The notes beneath the pieces are model-generated. The model was given only the letters and a program-made list of their open reading frames with translations. It was not told the DNA's origin and did not search any database. Positions 44,031 to 52,840 of a DNA stretch of 64,000 nt are shown one piece after another (the first letter of the stretch is position 1; each line of letters begins with the position of its first letter). The translations under genes and the position numbers were made by a program. This DNA is from Halomarina salina. Lineage in GTDB: Archaea > Halobacteriota > Halobacteria > Halobacteriales > Haloarculaceae. The stretch covers positions 434,001 through 498,000 of the forward strand of contig NZ_JALLGW010000002.1 of the NCBI RefSeq assembly GCF_023074835.1, in the 5' to 3' direction.

Positions 44031-45215
44031 GTGTCCCTCCGCTCGTGGCCCCACCGCCGGACGGTGCTCGCCTGCTGCGTCGTCGCCTACTTCGGCGTCC
44101 GGTTCGCGGAGTACGTCCTCACAATCGTCTACCCGGACGTTCGGGCGGGCGTCGGCGTCTCCGACCTCACGCTCGGCGTCGGCTTCACCGCGAGCACGGT
44201 CACCTACGCGCTCGCCCAGTTGCCCAGCGGCGCGCTCGGTGACCGGTTCGGCGCACGACGGGTCGTGCTGGCGGCGCTCCTCGGGACTGCCGTCGCCAGC
44301 CTCCTCCTCGCGGGAGCCACCTCGGGGGCCGTGCTCGTCGGCGCGATGGCACTGCTCGGTGCGGTCGGCGGCGCGTACTACAGTCCGGCGACGGCGCTCC
44401 TCGCAGACCGGTTCGACGCCACCGGCCGCGCCATCGGCGTCCACCGACTCGGCGCGCAGGTGGTCGGCCTCACCGGCCCGCTGGTCGCGCTCGTCGGCGT
44501 GAGATACGGCTGGCGGGTCGCCCTCGCGTCGGGGGCGGCCGTCGCGCTCCCGGCGTTCGTCGGGTTCGCGCTGTTCGTCCGACCCCGTGGTCAGAGCGTG
44601 CCTCCGGAGTCGACGACCGCGCTCCGCGAACGACTCGACGCCGGGACGCTCCGGGAACTGCTCTCGCGACGACCCATCGCGGTGACGACGGCCGTCGCCG
44701 CCCTCGCGCAGTTCGCCGACACGGCCGCGTTCTCCTACCTCCCCGCCGTCCTGCGTACGTATCACGGGCTCTCGCCGACGCTCGCCGGGACGCTGTTCGC
44801 CGGCTACTTCGCCGTCCAGGCGGCCATCCAGGTGCCGACGGGGTGGCTCTCGGACCGGGTCGGTCGCGACCCGGTCGTCGTCGGGACGCTGCTGTCGGGC
44901 GTCGCCGGGTTCTGTCTGCTCGTCGTGGGCGACCGGACGGCCGTCGTCACCCTCGGCGTGGGGCTCGTCGGCGTCGGGATGGGATGGAGCCCCGCGGTGC
45001 AGTCGCGGTTCCTCGACCACCTCGACGCGGAGGAGTCTGGTCACGGGTTCGGCCTCGTCCGGACCGTCTACATCGGGTTCGCCGCGCTCTGTGGGCTGGT
45101 CGTCGGTGGGGCGGTGACCGTCTCCGGGTGGGGACTCGCGCTCTCGACGCTCGCCGGAGCGATGGCGCTGGCGACGCTGGTGGTCGTCGTGAGTCGGGTC
45201 GAGAGGAAGTGGTGA
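44031..45215 (+). CDS. MFS transporter (right copy)
   Basis: Same 394-residue transporter as at 4113-5297, GTG start. It lies between the BKACE operon (divergent) and the PAP2 gene (convergent); it could export or import a substrate of the BKACE pathway, but this rests on position only. Confidence 0.88.
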   Translation: MSLRSWPHRRTVLACCVVAYFGVRFAEYVLTIVYPDVRAGVGVSDLTLGVGFTASTVTYALAQLPSGALGDRFGARRVVLAALLGTAVASLLLAGATSGAVLVGAMALLGAVGGAYYSPATALLADRFDATGRAIGVHRLGAQVVGLTGPLVALVGVRYGWRVALASGAAVALPAFVGFALFVRPRGQSVPPESTTALRERLDAGTLRELLSRRPIAVTTAVAALAQFADTAAFSYLPAVLRTYHGLSPTLAGTLFAGYFAVQAAIQVPTGWLSDRVGRDPVVVGTLLSGVAGFCLLVVGDRTAVVTLGVGLVGVGMGWSPAVQSRFLDHLDAEESGHGFGLVRTVYIGFAALCGLVVGGAVTVSGWGLALSTLAGAMALATLVVVVSRVERKW

Positions 45216-45225
45216 GGCTGTCCAG

Positions 45226-46038
45226 TCAGTTCCCGCGCGCCACCGGGTTGAACCGGTCGGGGTCGACGCGCTGGGTGAACCAGTAGACGCCCGCCGCGAG
45301 CACGGCCGCGGCCAGCGCGTCGGTCAGCCAGTGGATACCGAGGTACAGCGTCGACAGCACGATGATGAACGCGAGTGCGCTCACCAGCCGCGAGTACTTC
45401 TCGCTCGCGTTCCGCGCGTACAGCGCCGCGAGCACCGAGAGCCCGGTGTGGAGGCTCGGGAACGCCTTGACCAGCGTGTCCGTCGCCATCACGCCGGCGC
45501 GGATGATGGGGTTGAAGTCCAGCATCAGCGGCCGCACCTCCAGCAGGTACAGCCCCGGAATGCCGACCGGGAACAGCAGGAAGAACGGCACGGCCAGCAA
45601 CACGAGGACGATGTACGCCATCGCGTAGCGACGCGCCTGTCCCTCGTCGTGTGCCTTCAGCTTGAAGTACGTGAACAGCACGATGAACGGGAAGCCCACG
45701 AGGTACGCGACGGTGAAGAACGCCGTCAGCGCGTACGCCGCCCACTCGGGGACGATAGCAGTCACCGACTGGAACGTGGCGACCGCCGGGCCTTCGAGTT
45801 CGTAGACGTAGTTGGTGAACGTTCGGTCGGCGTGGAACCGGTGTGCGAGTTCGTTGACGCAGAACGTCACGACCCACGCGAGACCGATGTACCGCCAGTC
45901 AGTTCGGAGGAACTCCCGGACGAACGCCACGGGGCGAAGGTCGGGGAGGAAGACGCGTGCGCCGACGAGGAAGGCGACCAGCGCGGCCGCTGTCATCCCC
46001 ACGACGTACTGCGTCTCCGGTTGGAGGGGGACCATCAT
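45226..46038 (-). CDS. PAP2-superfamily phosphatase (right copy)
   Basis: Same membrane phosphatase as at 5308-6120, with the double ATG and the upstream TATA-like box at 46067-46074. Confidence 0.82.
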   Translation of the reverse strand: MMVPLQPETQYVVGMTAAALVAFLVGARVFLPDLRPVAFVREFLRTDWRYIGLAWVVTFCVNELAHRFHADRTFTNYVYELEGPAVATFQSVTAIVPEWAAYALTAFFTVAYLVGFPFIVLFTYFKLKAHDEGQARRYAMAYIVLVLLAVPFFLLFPVGIPGLYLLEVRPLMLDFNPIIRAGVMATDTLVKAFPSLHTGLSVLAALYARNASEKYSRLVSALAFIIVLSTLYLGIHWLTDALAAAVLAAGVYWFTQRVDPDRFNPVARGN

Positions 46039-46205
46039 TGCAAGGTGCACGTATCGCTAATGAGGCTAAATATCTTTTCTTCTAGAGTTACTGGCACGTT
46101 CGGTGTCACTCCACCGCACGGTCCACGACCACCATCGCACGACCACCACCGGACGGTCACCGCCATCGAGACAGCGTTTTGCACCCCGGAACCGAACGTC
46201 GAGGC

Positions 46206-46931
46206 GTGCAAGTCGTGGGCTACGACCGCTCCGACCCCGCTCTCCGCCTCGCCAGCGACGGCGACCTCTCGCGGCAGGTGCTCGCGCCCGGTACGGACCT
46301 CGCGTACACGCTCGGCGAACGACACTGTGCGGGCCGCATCGACTACGAAACCGAGCGCCACGAGTTCTGTGCGAACCCGGCGGCACCCTACTGTCCCACG
46401 CACACCGTCCCCTGGTCGGTCCAGTCGAACGCAGACTCGACGGAGGAACACGCCGTCTACCTCGCCGCGTTCGCCCCCGACGTGTTCAAGGTCGGCGTCA
46501 CTCGCTCGTGGCGACTGGAGACGCGCCTCCGCGAGCAGGGGGCCGACCGCGCCGCGCACATCCACACCGTCAGCGACGGCCGCGTCGCCCGCGACCTGGA
46601 GGCCGAGATCGCCCGGGACGTCGGCGACCAGGTCCGCGTGGCGACGAAGGTGGCCGGACTCCACGAACAGGTCGACGAGACGGCGTGGGAGGCACTGCTG
46701 GCCGACCACCGCGTCGTCGAGCGCTTCGACTTCGACTACGGCGTCGACCTCGACGCGCGACCGGTCGCCGAGACGCTGCTGACGGGGACGGTCCGCGCGA
46801 CGAAGGGCCGAATCCTCCTGCTCGACCGCGGCGGCACGACGTACGCCGTCGACCTGCGGGACCTGCTCGGCTACGAGGTGCACGAGGAGGCGGACGGTCG
46901 CGCGCTCCAGTCGAGTCTCGGGAGTTTCTGA
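46206..46931 (+). CDS. DUF2797 family protein (right copy)
   Basis: Same 241-residue protein as at 6288-7013, with the Cys/His cluster and the VGVTR segment; GTG start. Confidence 0.75.
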   Translation: MQVVGYDRSDPALRLASDGDLSRQVLAPGTDLAYTLGERHCAGRIDYETERHEFCANPAAPYCPTHTVPWSVQSNADSTEEHAVYLAAFAPDVFKVGVTRSWRLETRLREQGADRAAHIHTVSDGRVARDLEAEIARDVGDQVRVATKVAGLHEQVDETAWEALLADHRVVERFDFDYGVDLDARPVAETLLTGTVRATKGRILLLDRGGTTYAVDLRDLLGYEVHEEADGRALQSSLGSF

Positions 46932-46995
46932 ACGAGGTCGCGAGCGCCGTCGCTCACGACGACTGGAGCGAAAACTGAAAGAACGCGACGACGCG

Positions 46996-47514
46996 TCAGT
47001 TACGCGATTCGAGCGCGTCGGCGATGCGTTCGAGTTCGCGGCGGACGTCGTGGACCTCGTCGCGGACCTTCCGGACCTCGCGGACGAGTTCCTCGTTGGC
47101 GCGGTCGTTCTCGCCGCGTTCGCGGGGGTCGGGGCCGCCGCCCATTCCGGGCGGACCGCCGCCCATGCCACCGGGGCCGCCGCCCATGCCGCCACCGCCC
47201 ATCCCGCCGGGGCCGCCGCCGCCCATCATACCGCCCATCATCTGGGCGAACGGGTTGCCGCCACCGCCCATCCCACCGGGACCACCCTCCTCGCCGCCGA
47301 ACGCCTCTTCGAGACGCTCCTCGGGCGAGCGGTCGTCGGGGCCGCCCTCGCCCTCGCGCTGTTCGGCGCGCTGCTGTCGGATCTCCTCGACGCGTTCGCG
47401 GAACGACTTCTCCTCGCCCGCGTCGTCGCCCGCCTCGTCGTCACCGCTCACGATTGGCTCTTCGTCGGCCGATTCGTCGGACGGCGTCTCCTCCGTCGGG
47501 TCGTCGTCACTCAT
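46996..47514 (-). CDS. Gly/Met-rich low-complexity protein (right copy)
   Basis: Same 172-residue protein as at 7078-7596. The long Gly-Met tract is the same length in both copies, which argues that the two copies are very recent or one sequence placed twice. Confidence 0.7.
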   Translation of the reverse strand: MSDDDPTEETPSDESADEEPIVSGDDEAGDDAGEEKSFRERVEEIRQQRAEQREGEGGPDDRSPEERLEEAFGGEEGGPGGMGGGGNPFAQMMGGMMGGGGPGGMGGGGMGGGPGGMGGGPPGMGGGPDPRERGENDRANEELVREVRKVRDEVHDVRRELERIADALESRN

Positions 47515-47587
47515 GGGCCGCCCTTCTCGGCCACGTCACAAAAGGATGTGTGACTGGCGTCGGTCGCAAAGTGAGTCGTCAGCGTGG

Positions 47588-47890
47588 CTACAGTCGACGG
47601 ACGACCAGCGAGATGCCGACCGCCGCCAGGAGCAGGACGCCGAGGTTGAACGCCGCCTGGTACAGCGGCTGGTAGCGCTCGCTCACCCACACGTCGATGG
47701 CGTGGGAGGCGCTGCCGTAGAAGTTCACCGTCGCCACCAGCGCCAGCAGGACGCAGAGACCGAGCGCGCCATAGAGGAGGTACGTCCGCAACTGGTCGGC
47801 GTCGAGCGCGGTCCGGGTGCGTGCGCTCGGGCCGTAGTCGGCGTTGGGTCGGTCGACGGCGTCCTCGCCGTCGCGCGTCTCGGAGCTCAC
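47588..47890 (-). CDS. two-helix membrane protein (right copy)
   Basis: Same 100-residue protein as at 7670-7972, coupled by the ATGA overlap to the PGF-CTERM protein gene. Confidence 0.72.
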   Translation of the reverse strand: MSSETRDGEDAVDRPNADYGPSARTRTALDADQLRTYLLYGALGLCVLLALVATVNFYGSASHAIDVWVSERYQPLYQAAFNLGVLLLAAVGISLVVRRL

Positions 47891-48894
47891 GCCGACCGCC
47901 TCCGGGCGAGCAGCGCCGTGCCGAGCACCGCGACCAGCGCTACGACGACGCCGAAGCCGGGACCCTGACCGTCGGATTCGTAGGATTGGGTGCGGGCGGG
48001 GCGGTCGTCGGTCGGTTCGTCGGAGTCGAAGTCGCTCACCTGGAGGCCGGTGTCGGTGGTGGTCTGGTTCATGGGAATCGTCTTCGTGGGGTCGAGTGCT
48101 GCGGGGGCGCGGACGGTGTCGACCACGACGCCGTCGCGCAGCAACACGGCGTCGAGGTAGTAGTTGTACTGCGTCGGGACCGTCAGGTCGAGCGACGCGG
48201 TGGCGGTGCGGCCGGGGCGGACCTCGCTGACGTCGACGGTCGACCGGTCGGCGACGATGCCGGAGTCGACCTGCCGGGCCTTGACCAGCAGTTCGACGTC
48301 GCCGACCACGTCGTCGCCGGTGTTCGTCAGGAGGGCGTCGACGGCGAGCGTCGTCCGGTCGTCGTCGCTGGCGGCGATTTCGAACTCGACGGCGGGCATC
48401 GGCCCGTCGAACCGGTGGAACTGGAGGTCGCTCTCGGCGAACGCGGGCTGGAGCGACCCGACGCCCGAGACCGACCGGCGGGTCTCGACGATTCGGCGCT
48501 CGTTCTGGTAGACGATGGACTCGACGCGGTAGTCGCCCGAGCGCGGGACGGTGATGTTCGCGGTGACCGCCCGTTCGCGGTCGCCGTCGACCGTGCCGAC
48601 CGCGACGGTGCGCTCGGTCTCGACGAGGCCGGACGCGGCGTCGACGGCGCGGACGCGGAGGGTGACGTTGTCGGCCGCGCCGCCGCGGTGTTTCAGTCGG
48701 GTCTCGACGCGGAGGGTCGCCGTCTCGCCGGTGACCGCGCCGGTGCCGATGGCGAGGTCGCTCACGGCGAGCCTGCTGGGTGGTTCGGGGTCCTGCTGGG
48801 GGGCCGCGAGGACGCCCGGGACGGCCACCATCCCGACGGCCGAGACGAGGACCACCAGCGCGACGCCGGCAGCGAGGACCAGATTCCTATCCAT
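47887..48894 (-). CDS. PGF-CTERM surface protein (right copy)
   Basis: Same 335-residue surface protein as at 7969-8976, with signal peptide and PGFG plus hydrophobic helix plus Arg C-terminal sorting signal. Confidence 0.82.
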   Translation of the reverse strand: MDRNLVLAAGVALVVLVSAVGMVAVPGVLAAPQQDPEPPSRLAVSDLAIGTGAVTGETATLRVETRLKHRGGAADNVTLRVRAVDAASGLVETERTVAVGTVDGDRERAVTANITVPRSGDYRVESIVYQNERRIVETRRSVSGVGSLQPAFAESDLQFHRFDGPMPAVEFEIAASDDDRTTLAVDALLTNTGDDVVGDVELLVKARQVDSGIVADRSTVDVSEVRPGRTATASLDLTVPTQYNYYLDAVLLRDGVVVDTVRAPAALDPTKTIPMNQTTTDTGLQVSDFDSDEPTDDRPARTQSYESDGQGPGFGVVVALVAVLGTALLARRRSA

Positions 48895-49056
48895 GCACCG
48901 ACACTCGGGAGGTAGATGATATGCTTTGTGTTCAACAGGTCACGACGAGGAACCATCCGGACGAGCGGCGCGAGGTCTCGTAGCGACCGACTCGTCCGGA
49001 GACCGGTGGCGAGCGTCGCCCGAATCGGCGGGGTTTATCCGGTCGCTCCACGAGCG

Positions 49057-49260
49057 ATGCGTATGGAAGCGTCAGTCGGGTCCGATATGGGCCTCGGCCT
49101 CGGACTGCTGTTCGGTGCGCTCGGCGTCGGCGGCGCGCTCGTGATGCTCGTCGCCGCGTTCGACGAGATGCAGGTGCTCGCGGGGATGGGGTTCGCCGCC
49201 GCGATGGTCGCCGGGACCGTCCTCATCGCCGCGTTGCATCTCGCCGAGCAACCCCGGTGA
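49057..49260 (+). CDS. small two-helix membrane protein (right copy)
   Basis: Same 67-residue protein as at 9139-9342, behind the same TTTAT box (49034-49038). Confidence 0.7.
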   Translation: MRMEASVGSDMGLGLGLLFGALGVGGALVMLVAAFDEMQVLAGMGFAAAMVAGTVLIAALHLAEQPR

Positions 49261-49306
49261 CCAGCGACCGCAGGCCGTAACCGTTAATCCGCGCAATCGC
49301 CTAGCG

Positions 49307-49540
49307 ATGGCTATGGCAGAGTTGAGCGAGGAAGACCAGCAGATCCTCGAGTACCTTCGCGACAGCGTCGCGAACGGTAACCAGTACTTCCGCGCCAAAC
49401 GCATCGCGAAGGGAGTCGGTCTCACCGCGAAGCAGGTCGGTGCCAGACTGCCCCGACTCGCCGACAGCGCCGACGACGTCGACATCGAGAAGTGGGGTCG
49501 CGCCAAGTCCACCACGTGGCGAGTAACCCCCGGTGCCTGA
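49307..49540 (+). CDS. DUF7123-like small winged-helix-type protein (right copy)
   Basis: Same 77-residue predicted DNA-binding protein as at 9389-9622. Confidence 0.72.
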   Translation: MAMAELSEEDQQILEYLRDSVANGNQYFRAKRIAKGVGLTAKQVGARLPRLADSADDVDIEKWGRAKSTTWRVTPGA

Positions 49541-49584
49541 CCGGAACCCCACGGTAATTTTCCGCTGCGGTTCGTAGTACCCCC

Positions 49585-50010
49585 ATGACCGTACGCGTCG
49601 AACGGACGTTCGACCTCGACGCCTCCCCCGAGGAGGTCTGGGCGTTCATCTCCGACCCGCGCAAGCGCGCCGCACCCATCAGCGTCGTCGACGAGTTCGA
49701 AGAGACGGGGGAAGGGACCGCCGTCTGGCACGTGAAACTCCCCATCCCGCTGCTCAAACGGACCGCGTCCATCGAGACGGAGGAGACCGACGTCCGACCG
49801 CCGGAGTACGTCCGGTTCGTCGGGCGCTCGAAGGTGATGCGCGTCGTCGGCGAACACGAACTCACGCCCCACGGCGACGGCACGCGACTCACGAACCGCT
49901 TCACCGTCGACGGGAAGCTCCCCGGCGTCGAGAAGTACTTCGAGCGCAACCTCGACGGCGAACTCGACAACCTGGAGGACGCGCTCCGCCGCGACCTGGC
50001 GACCGCCTGA
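49585..50010 (+). CDS. SRPBCC/CoxG-like protein (right copy)
   Basis: Same 141-residue protein as at 9667-10092. Here it is followed seven bases later by the complete nitrilase, so the intended operon is visible. Confidence 0.8.
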   Translation: MTVRVERTFDLDASPEEVWAFISDPRKRAAPISVVDEFEETGEGTAVWHVKLPIPLLKRTASIETEETDVRPPEYVRFVGRSKVMRVVGEHELTPHGDGTRLTNRFTVDGKLPGVEKYFERNLDGELDNLEDALRRDLATA

Positions 50011-50016
50011 GTATCC

Positions 50017-50814
50017 ATGCGACTCGCCCTCGCGCAACTCGACGTCGAACCGACCGACGTGACGGAGAACGTCGACCGCGCGGTGGCCGCCGTCGACCGG
50101 GCGAGCGACCGCGGCGCGGACCTCGTCGTCCTCCCGGAACTGTTCACCGTCGGCTACTTCGCGTTCGACAGCTACGCCCGCAGCGCCGAGTCCCTCGACG
50201 GACCGACGCTCACCCGCCTCGCGGAGGCCGCCCGCGACCACGAGGTGGGCATCGTCGCGGGGAGCATCGTCGAGGACCTCGCGACGACCGACGGCGGCCC
50301 CGCCGAGGAGGGCCTCGCCAACACCTCCGTCTTCCTCGACCGGGCGGGCGACCGCCGCGCCGTCTACCGCAAGCGCCACCTGTTCGGCTACGACTCCGCG
50401 GAGTCCGACCTGCTCGTCGCGGGCGAGTCGCTGCCCACCGTGGACTTCGACGGGTTCACCGTCGCCACGACGACCTGTTACGACCTGCGCTTCCCCGAAC
50501 TGTACCGCCGCCTCGTCGACGACGGCACCACCCTGGTCTGCGTCCCGAGCGCGTGGCCCTACCCGCGCGTCGAGCACTGGCGACTGCTCCCGCGAGTGCG
50601 GGCCGTCGAGAACCTGCTGTACGTCGGCGCGGCCAACGGCGTCGGGACGTTCGAGGACGCCAGCCTCTGCGGTCGCTCGACGGTGTACGACCCGTGGGGG
50701 ACGACGCTCGCCTCCTCCGACGACGACCCGACGCTCGTCGTCACGGACTGCGACCCCGCAGAGATAGCGCGAGTTCGCGAGGAGTTTCCCGCGCTCAGGG
50801 ACCGCGAGTTGTAG
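50017..50814 (+). CDS. carbon-nitrogen hydrolase (nitrilase superfamily), complete
   Basis: A 265-residue nitrilase-superfamily amidase. The triad is Glu41 (LPELF), Lys119 (YRKRH) and Cys154 (TTCYDLRFPE). The C-terminal part (CVPSAWPYPRVEHW, GAANGVGTFEDASLCGRST, PWG) is typical of omega-amidase/carbamoylase-like members. It hydrolyses a non-peptide C-N bond of a small amide; the substrate is unknown. The right edge of the duplication falls at codon 170, so only this copy is whole. Confidence 0.9.
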   Translation: MRLALAQLDVEPTDVTENVDRAVAAVDRASDRGADLVVLPELFTVGYFAFDSYARSAESLDGPTLTRLAEAARDHEVGIVAGSIVEDLATTDGGPAEEGLANTSVFLDRAGDRRAVYRKRHLFGYDSAESDLLVAGESLPTVDFDGFTVATTTCYDLRFPELYRRLVDDGTTLVCVPSAWPYPRVEHWRLLPRVRAVENLLYVGAANGVGTFEDASLCGRSTVYDPWGTTLASSDDDPTLVVTDCDPAEIARVREEFPALRDREL

Positions 50815-50855
50815 AGCGAGGTCTGGGACGCTGTCGGAGTTCTCTCGGCTACCGA

Positions 50856-51272
50856 CTAGTCACGAGCGTCTCGTGCCCACCACCCCTCAACCTCGCGCTC
50901 GATGATGAGGAAGGCGAGGAAGTAGACCAGACAGGCGGCCAGCCCGCCGAGTCCCAGACTCTTCAGCGTAGCAGCCGAGACGCTCTCGGTCAGACTCACC
51001 GTCCACAGGACCACGGCGAACGCGACGATGAGCGCCACTCGCCCGCCGACACCGATGGTCCGGAACCACGCCCCGAACCGCTCGCCCGCGGTGGTGGCGC
51101 TCGCCGGCCCCATCGCCAGGATGAAGACGGCGAACCCGACCCCGAACCACCTCCAGACGAGCGTCCCGGTGTACGCAGTGATGGCGACCTGACCGATAGC
51201 ACCCAGGCCGAGGAGCACCTCCAGCCAGGTCGGCGACCGGTCGGGGAACCAGCGCGTCGCTCGTCGCTGCAT
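50856..51272 (-). CDS. uncharacterised four-helix membrane protein
   Basis: A 138-residue protein with four hydrophobic segments (about residues 17-36, 40-60, 75-98 and 106-126) and short charged ends. I do not recognise the family. It is convergent with the nitrilase gene and lies directly downstream of the Gfo/Idh/MocA gene on the same strand. Confidence 0.7.
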   Translation of the reverse strand: MQRRATRWFPDRSPTWLEVLLGLGAIGQVAITAYTGTLVWRWFGVGFAVFILAMGPASATTAGERFGAWFRTIGVGGRVALIVAFAVVLWTVSLTESVSAATLKSLGLGGLAACLVYFLAFLIIEREVEGWWARDARD

Positions 51273-51317
51273 CGTTCGCCCCGAGAGACATGTTCGAGCG
51301 ACAAGTAGGTTCGGTGA

Positions 51318-52445
51318 CTACAGTTCGACGCGCTCGCCGGTCGCCGCCGATTCGAGGACGCCTGCGAGCGCCCGCACGTCGGTCAGTCCGTCCTGTCCGT
51401 CCGGTTCTATCTCCCCGTCGGTGGCGACCTGGTGGGCGAAGTAGTCGAACTCCTCGCGCATCTCGTCGGTCGCCTCCGGGGTCAGTTCGACCGTCCCCTC
51501 GTCGCGTTCGACCGTGACGTGGCGCGCCTCCTTCGGCAGGAAGGCGTTCTCGACGTGGATACGGCCCTCGGAGCCGACGACGGTGAGCGTCGCGCCGGCC
51601 TGGCCGCTGAAGTTCGCCGTGAACGACCCGGTGCAGTCGGGCCAGTCGACGCGGAACGCGACGTGCCGGTCGGCCGCGCGGTACGCGCCGTCGTCGTCGC
51701 GCCGCGGGGTGCCGTCGTAGGGGTCGTCGCCGCGCGTCCGACCGGAGACGGCGACGGGGTCCTCGCCGAGCAGGAACCGGGCGGTGTTGAGCGGGTAGAC
51801 GCCGACGTCGTACAGCGCGCCGCCGCCCGCCAGGTCGGGGTCGATGCGCCACTGGTCCGGGCCGCGCGACCCGCTCATGACCTCGAACGTGAAGTCGCTG
51901 TGGACGGCGTTTACGTCCCCGACGAGGTCCGGGAGGGAGTCGCGGAGCCGGCGCATCACGGGGTCGAGCTGCATCCGGTAGGCCGTCATCAGCGGGACGC
52001 CCGCCCGCTCGCAGGTCTCGACCGCAGCCTCGGCGTTCGCCACGGTGTCGGCGATGGGCTTCTCCGAGACGACGCCCTTCCCGAGGTCGGCGGCCGCCTC
52101 GACGTGCTCGCGGTGGAGCGCGTTCGGCGTCGCGACGTACACCGCGTCGTACGCGTCGCTCGCCTCGCCCGCCGCGTACGCCTCGTAGTCGACGACGCGC
52201 TCGATATCGTGCTCGGCCGCGAGGTCCTGTACCTCGTCGGCCGACCCGGTCACGAACACCGTCGGGTCGCAGTAGTCGGCGTCGGCCAGCGACGGGAGGG
52301 CGGCACCGCGCGCGAATCCGCCGAGACCGACGAGTGCGACGCGGAGCGTCGTGTCGACGTCGGTGTCCCAGTCTCGCTCGCCCAGCGTCCGGAGGTCGTC
52401 TACGAACTGCATACCGGCACCACGACCACCAGCGGGATAGGTCAT
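51318..52445 (-). CDS. Gfo/Idh/MocA-family oxidoreductase
   Basis: A 375-residue NAD(P)-dependent sugar or polyol dehydrogenase of the Gfo/Idh/MocA family. The Rossmann motif GLGGFARGAALPSL (about residue 41), the EKPIADT motif with the conserved Lys, and the C-terminal beta-sheet domain with DVGVYPLN are in place. It resembles archaeal xylose dehydrogenase-type enzymes; the substrate is inference. I start at the ATG at 52445 because a TATA box is centred 27 bases upstream, ideal for a leaderless start. The internal ATG at 52412 is the alternative. Confidence 0.88.
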   Translation of the reverse strand: MTYPAGGRGAGMQFVDDLRTLGERDWDTDVDTTLRVALVGLGGFARGAALPSLADADYCDPTVFVTGSADEVQDLAAEHDIERVVDYEAYAAGEASDAYDAVYVATPNALHREHVEAAADLGKGVVSEKPIADTVANAEAAVETCERAGVPLMTAYRMQLDPVMRRLRDSLPDLVGDVNAVHSDFTFEVMSGSRGPDQWRIDPDLAGGGALYDVGVYPLNTARFLLGEDPVAVSGRTRGDDPYDGTPRRDDDGAYRAADRHVAFRVDWPDCTGSFTANFSGQAGATLTVVGSEGRIHVENAFLPKEARHVTVERDEGTVELTPEATDEMREEFDYFAHQVATDGEIEPDGQDGLTDVRALAGVLESAATGERVEL

Positions 52446-52468
52446 CGGGCGAGCCGAACCCCACTACA

Positions 52469-52475
52469 TTTATAT
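52469..52475 (-). promoter_or_regulatory. TATA box of Gfo/Idh/MocA gene
   Basis: TTTATAT (ATATAAA on the coding strand) is centred 27 bases upstream of the ATG at 52445. The spacing predicts a leaderless transcript and settles the start codon. Confidence 0.65.
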
Positions 52476-52759
52476 GGACGAGAACGAAGTACCGTCTGCC
52501 GGCACGACGCTTTTCTCGTCAACACCGGCAAGCAAATTCGGCCGCCACCGCGACGCCGTCGGGTTTGGCCCGGAACCCGACGGCAATCCGCGTGCGGACC
52601 GTCGCGCCACACTACTTCCGTCCGTCCCCACCTCAGACAGCGGCGCGACCGCCTCCCACTTCAGTTGCCGCTCCAGTCGGTCGGAGGTCTGGGGGGACTC
52701 GCGGTCACCGTCTGGTCGTCGACCGGCGACACGACTCCGCGGTCGGATACGATACCGTG

Positions 52760-52764
52760 AAAAA
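52760..52764 (-). terminator. T5 tract downstream of aCPSF1
   Basis: Reads CGTTTTTCAC on the coding strand about 80 bases past the stop. It is the longest T-run in the gap on that strand. aCPSF1/FttA itself cleaves at or terminates near U-rich sites, so its own gene may end here. Confidence 0.35.
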
Positions 52765-52840
52765 CGCGTACCCGTCTCGACCCGCGTCCCGACCGGGAGT
52801 CGGAACCGGACCGTCGAGGACGACGCTCCGGCCGTCTCGA

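Larger units (their letters stand above)
39919..50525. repeat. 10.6-kb direct duplication, right copy
   Basis: This stretch matches 1-10607. Genes run unbroken across both ends: the winged-helix regulator at the left and the nitrilase at the right. This is therefore the arrangement expected in the parent genome. Every gene within has the same coordinates plus 39918 and the same translation. Confidence 0.95.
52446..52840. other. 395-base gap between aCPSF1 and oxidoreductase genes
   Basis: No credible gene. It holds the TATA box of the oxidoreductase at its left end and, on the minus strand, a T5 tract (52760-52764) about 80 bases after the aCPSF1 stop that could be a termination site. A plus-strand open frame from 52474 is neither acidic nor family-like. 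Confidence 0.6.
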